Source of the DNA: Nostoc edaphicum CCNP1411
GTDB taxonomy: Bacteria > Cyanobacteriota > Cyanobacteriia > Cyanobacteriales > Nostocaceae
NCBI RefSeq assembly: GCF_014023275.1
Contig: NZ_CP054698.1
Location: 7,215,001 to 7,279,000 of the forward strand
Direction of reading: 5' to 3'
DNA: 64,000 nucleotides
Every line of letters starts with the position of its first letter. Positions within the stretch are counted from its first letter, which is position 1. The position numbers were made by a program, and so were the translations under genes. Shown here in pieces: positions 61,747-64,000 of the stretch. The notes beneath the pieces were generated by a model that was not told where the DNA came from, made no database searches, and saw only the letters and a program-made list of their open reading frames with translations.

Positions 61747-64000
61747 ATGGCGCAAGAAGTTGGTAACACTGAGATGAATCCCTCACAAGAAACCATTAAT
61801 AATCAACTAAACCAACGAATTGCCGCCCTGACTCCAGAACAAAGGGCGCTGTTTGAGCAACTTAAACGCCAGCAAGTTAAGAGCAAGTTATCTATTCCTC
61901 GTCGTGGGGCTACGGAAGAATTGCCCCTTTCCCTGGCACAGGAAAGGCTATGGTTTCTGCACCAGCTTGATCCCAATAACCCAGCGTACAATATTGCGAT
62001 CGCCTGGGAGTTAGAAGGTAAACTCGACATTCCGATTTTGCTGGCGAGTTTGCAGATAATTGGACAGCGACAAGAGGTTTTGAGAACGGCTTTTGCTTCT
62101 TTTGAGGGCAAACCCTGTCAGAAAATTGCACCAACATTCAACTTAAAATTGCCAGTTATTGATTTGCAAGCTTTAGCTCCAACTCAACAGCAGCAAGAAG
62201 CCCAACGTTTAGCCACAGCCGAAGCTAGTCAAGCATTCGATTTAAGCGTAGCGCCTCTGATGCGGGTGACATTAATTCGTCTAGCATCCCAAAGAAACAC
62301 CCTATTACTAACAGTACATCACATCATCGCTGATGGTTGGTCACGGGGAATTTTGCTGCGGGAATTGGTGCAATGCTATCGGGCGCTGGCTTTGAGGCAA
62401 AACCCATCTTTAACAGAATTGCCGATTCAGTATGCAGATTTTGCCCTGTGGCAGAGACAATGGCTTCAGGGAGAAGAGATGAAAGCGCAATTGGCCTACT
62501 GGCAAAAACAGTTAGCCGACTTGCCTATGCTAGAGTTACCGACAGATTTGCCGCGATCGCCTTTACAAAAATTTCGGGGTGCGACACAATCAGAACTACT
62601 ACCGCGATCGCTTCTGGAATCACTTAAACACCTCGCCCAGCACCAAGGTGTAACTCTATTTATGCTGTTGCTAGCAGCATTTAAAGTATTGCTGCATCGA
62701 TATTGTGGACAAGATGAGATTGTTTTAGGAGTACCAAGCGCCAATCGCAATCGTTCAGAAGTTGAACCACTAATCGGCTTTTTCGTCAACACTCTCGTTT
62801 TACGTACAGATTTATCTGGCAATCCGAGCTTTCACACCGTTATGGAACGGGTGCGAACAACAGCAGCAGAGGCTTTTAAGCATCAGGATGTACCTTTTGC
62901 CAAAGTAGTAGAAGCGCTACATCCAGAGCGTGATTTGAGTCATAATCCCTTAGTGCAAGTCATGTTTCAGGTGCAAAACGAGGCATATCAGTTGCAGAAT
63001 GACTCCACCTTGAACTTATTACCAGATTTACAAATTCAGCAATCTTGGGTAGAAACAGGTTCAACCAAATTCGATTTGACTTGTCATTTGGTAGAACGCT
63101 CCCAAGGGTTATTAGTGGTGCTTGAGTACTGCACGGATTTATTTCATCAGCAAACCATCACCCGAATGATTCAGCATTTGGGGGTTTTATTAACGGCAAT
63201 TGTCACTGATTCTCAACAACGCCTCTCGGAATTACCAATTTTGACTGCTCATGAACGGCAACAGATATTAGAAGAATGGAATCAAACCCAAGTTAATTAT
63301 CCCCAACAATGGCTGCATCAGCAATTTGAGGCTCAGGTAGAAAAGACACCGGAAAATGTTGCTGTTATTTCACCCCACCCCAACCCTCCCCTTGCAAAGG
63401 GGAGGGAGAAAGATTCACCCCACCCCAACCCTCCCCTTGTAAAGGGGAGGGAACTAGATTTTCCGGTTTCCCCCCTTTACAAGGGGGGATTAAGGGGGGT
63501 AATTCCCGAATACAAAGGTGAGACAATAACCTATAGCGAACTCAACAACAAAGCCAATCAATTAGCACATTATTTACGATCGCAAGGTATTACCACAGAG
63601 TCTTTAGTTGGGATATATTTAGAGCGATCGCCCCAATTAATTATCGCTCTATTAGCAGTTTTAAAAGCCTCTGGAGCATACATTCCCCTAGATAGTAAAT
63701 TGCCCCGCGATCGCTTGGCGTATATGCTGGCGGATGCTCAACCAGCCATACTACTAACAACAGATGCTTTTGCTGCTCAGTTACCACATTCTTGTCAAGT
63801 GGTTTGTTTAGACAACGATTGGCCAGTTATCGCCCAAAATCCCGAACACAATCTTGTCAATCTCGTTGGGGGCGACAACCTAGCATATATAATTTACACC
63901 TCCGGTTCCACAGGTACACCCAAAGGGACAATGCTCACCCATCGCGGATTAGCGAATTATTTAAACTGGGCGATTAGAGCATATCCTCTGACAGCAGGGA
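61747..64000 (+). CDS. Nonribosomal peptide synthetase (C-A..., truncated by window edge)
   Basis: 751 codons visible from ATG 61747 (ATG 61774 is also possible). Condensation domain about 48-490: LSLAQERLWFLHQLDP, HHIIADGW (HHxxxDG), QRQWLQGEEMKAQLAYW. Adenylation domain from about 525: TYSELNNKANQLA, LERSPQLIIALLAVLKASGAYIP, YTSGSTGTPKGT. The specificity-determining residues lie beyond the edge. Beginning with a C domain, it must accept an upstream acyl chain, plausibly from the ACP of the last PKS. A dispersed repeat (63371-63505) is translated within the A-domain N-terminus, splitting AVI from the usual strand before ETITYSELN. Confidence 0.93.
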   Translation, partial: MAQEVGNTEMNPSQETINNQLNQRIAALTPEQRALFEQLKRQQVKSKLSIPRRGATEELPLSLAQERLWFLHQLDPNNPAYNIAIAWELEGKLDIPILLASLQIIGQRQEVLRTAFASFEGKPCQKIAPTFNLKLPVIDLQALAPTQQQQEAQRLATAEASQAFDLSVAPLMRVTLIRLASQRNTLLLTVHHIIADGWSRGILLRELVQCYRALALRQNPSLTELPIQYADFALWQRQWLQGEEMKAQLAYWQKQLADLPMLELPTDLPRSPLQKFRGATQSELLPRSLLESLKHLAQHQGVTLFMLLLAAFKVLLHRYCGQDEIVLGVPSANRNRSEVEPLIGFFVNTLVLRTDLSGNPSFHTVMERVRTTAAEAFKHQDVPFAKVVEALHPERDLSHNPLVQVMFQVQNEAYQLQNDSTLNLLPDLQIQQSWVETGSTKFDLTCHLVERSQGLLVVLEYCTDLFHQQTITRMIQHLGVLLTAIVTDSQQRLSELPILTAHERQQILEEWNQTQVNYPQQWLHQQFEAQVEKTPENVAVISPHPNPPLAKGREKDSPHPNPPLVKGRELDFPVSPLYKGGLRGVIPEYKGETITYSELNNKANQLAHYLRSQGITTESLVGIYLERSPQLIIALLAVLKASGAYIPLDSKLPRDRLAYMLADAQPAILLTTDAFAAQLPHSCQVVCLDNDWPVIAQNPEHNLVNLVGGDNLAYIIYTSGSTGTPKGTMLTHRGLANYLNWAIRAYPLTAG
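63371..63505. repeat. Dispersed repeat translated inside the NRPS A domain
   Basis: Two PHPNPPLAKGRE-like blocks and one GGLRGVIP block in frame, about 45 residues. It sits at the edge of the A-domain N-terminal subdomain, where homologues have a short loop before the TYxELN motif. Confidence 0.9.

Noticed and set aside
18788..63505. Regularly recurring GC-rich palindromes as a CRISPR array
   Set aside because: Spacing is irregular, copies occur on both strands within genes, and there are no uniform spacers or cas genes.

Overview
The window looks like a chromosome segment of a filamentous, probably heterocyst-forming cyanobacterium (Nostocales). Supporting signs are the many GCGATCGC (HIP1-type) octamers, DevBCA-type exporter genes, AMIN domains on a TonB receptor, heptamer-like short tandem repeats, and very dense dispersed palindromic repeats. 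No tRNA, rRNA or CRISPR array was seen.

Region A (1-16 kb). A minus-strand group reads a REC-AraC regulator (10424-9588), a long asparagine synthase (8770-6845), a DUF302 protein (6598-6098), and an iterative type I PKS of the enediyne/PUFA-like kind (KS-AT-ACP-ACP-KR-DH, from 5924 and running off the left edge). A decayed transposase lies at 11591-11890. Next comes a plus-strand cassette of a MarR regulator and a DevB-DevC-DevA type ABC exporter (12059-15803).

Region B (16-64 kb) looks like one large lipopeptide-type cluster. On the minus strand, in assembly order, are a FAAL-acyl-CoA dehydrogenase-ACP loading protein (36236-32487) and two paralogous fully reducing, C-methylating PKS modules (32324-24090, then 23991-16033; each KS-AT-DH-cMT-ER-KR-ACP). 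None has a thioesterase, and all have helical docking-like ends. Across a 640-bp divergent promoter region, the plus strand carries an AMIN/TonB-dependent receptor, an MFS exporter, a beta-lactamase-fold hydrolase, a giant RTX repeat protein and a MupA/Atu3671-type luciferase-like monooxygenase. Then come a fatty-acid-hydroxylase-type membrane protein, a polytopic membrane protein, a sucrase/ferredoxin-like protein, a DUF3102 protein, a VOC protein, two paralogous SbmA/YddA-type ABC exporters separated by a decayed IS4-like element, an AMIN protein and the start of an NRPS (C-A..., from 61747, running off the right edge). My inference is a fatty acid activated and dehydrogenated, extended by two methyl-branched saturated ketide units, then passed to an NRPS. 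The TonB receptor and MFS pump suggest an iron-chelating or otherwise re-imported product.

The most unusual feature is a GC-rich palindromic dispersed repeat (core CCCCCCTTGCAAAGGGGGG and CCCTCCCC...GGGGAGGG), present in at least 18 places between 18.8 and 63.5 kb and seen nowhere in the first 18 kb. Nine copies lie in frame inside megasynthase and transporter genes and are translated as Pro/Gly-rich linkers. Two more supply the 3' ends of small genes. The coding copies lack the stop codons seen in other copies at the same place, which suggests the element is tolerated as protein.
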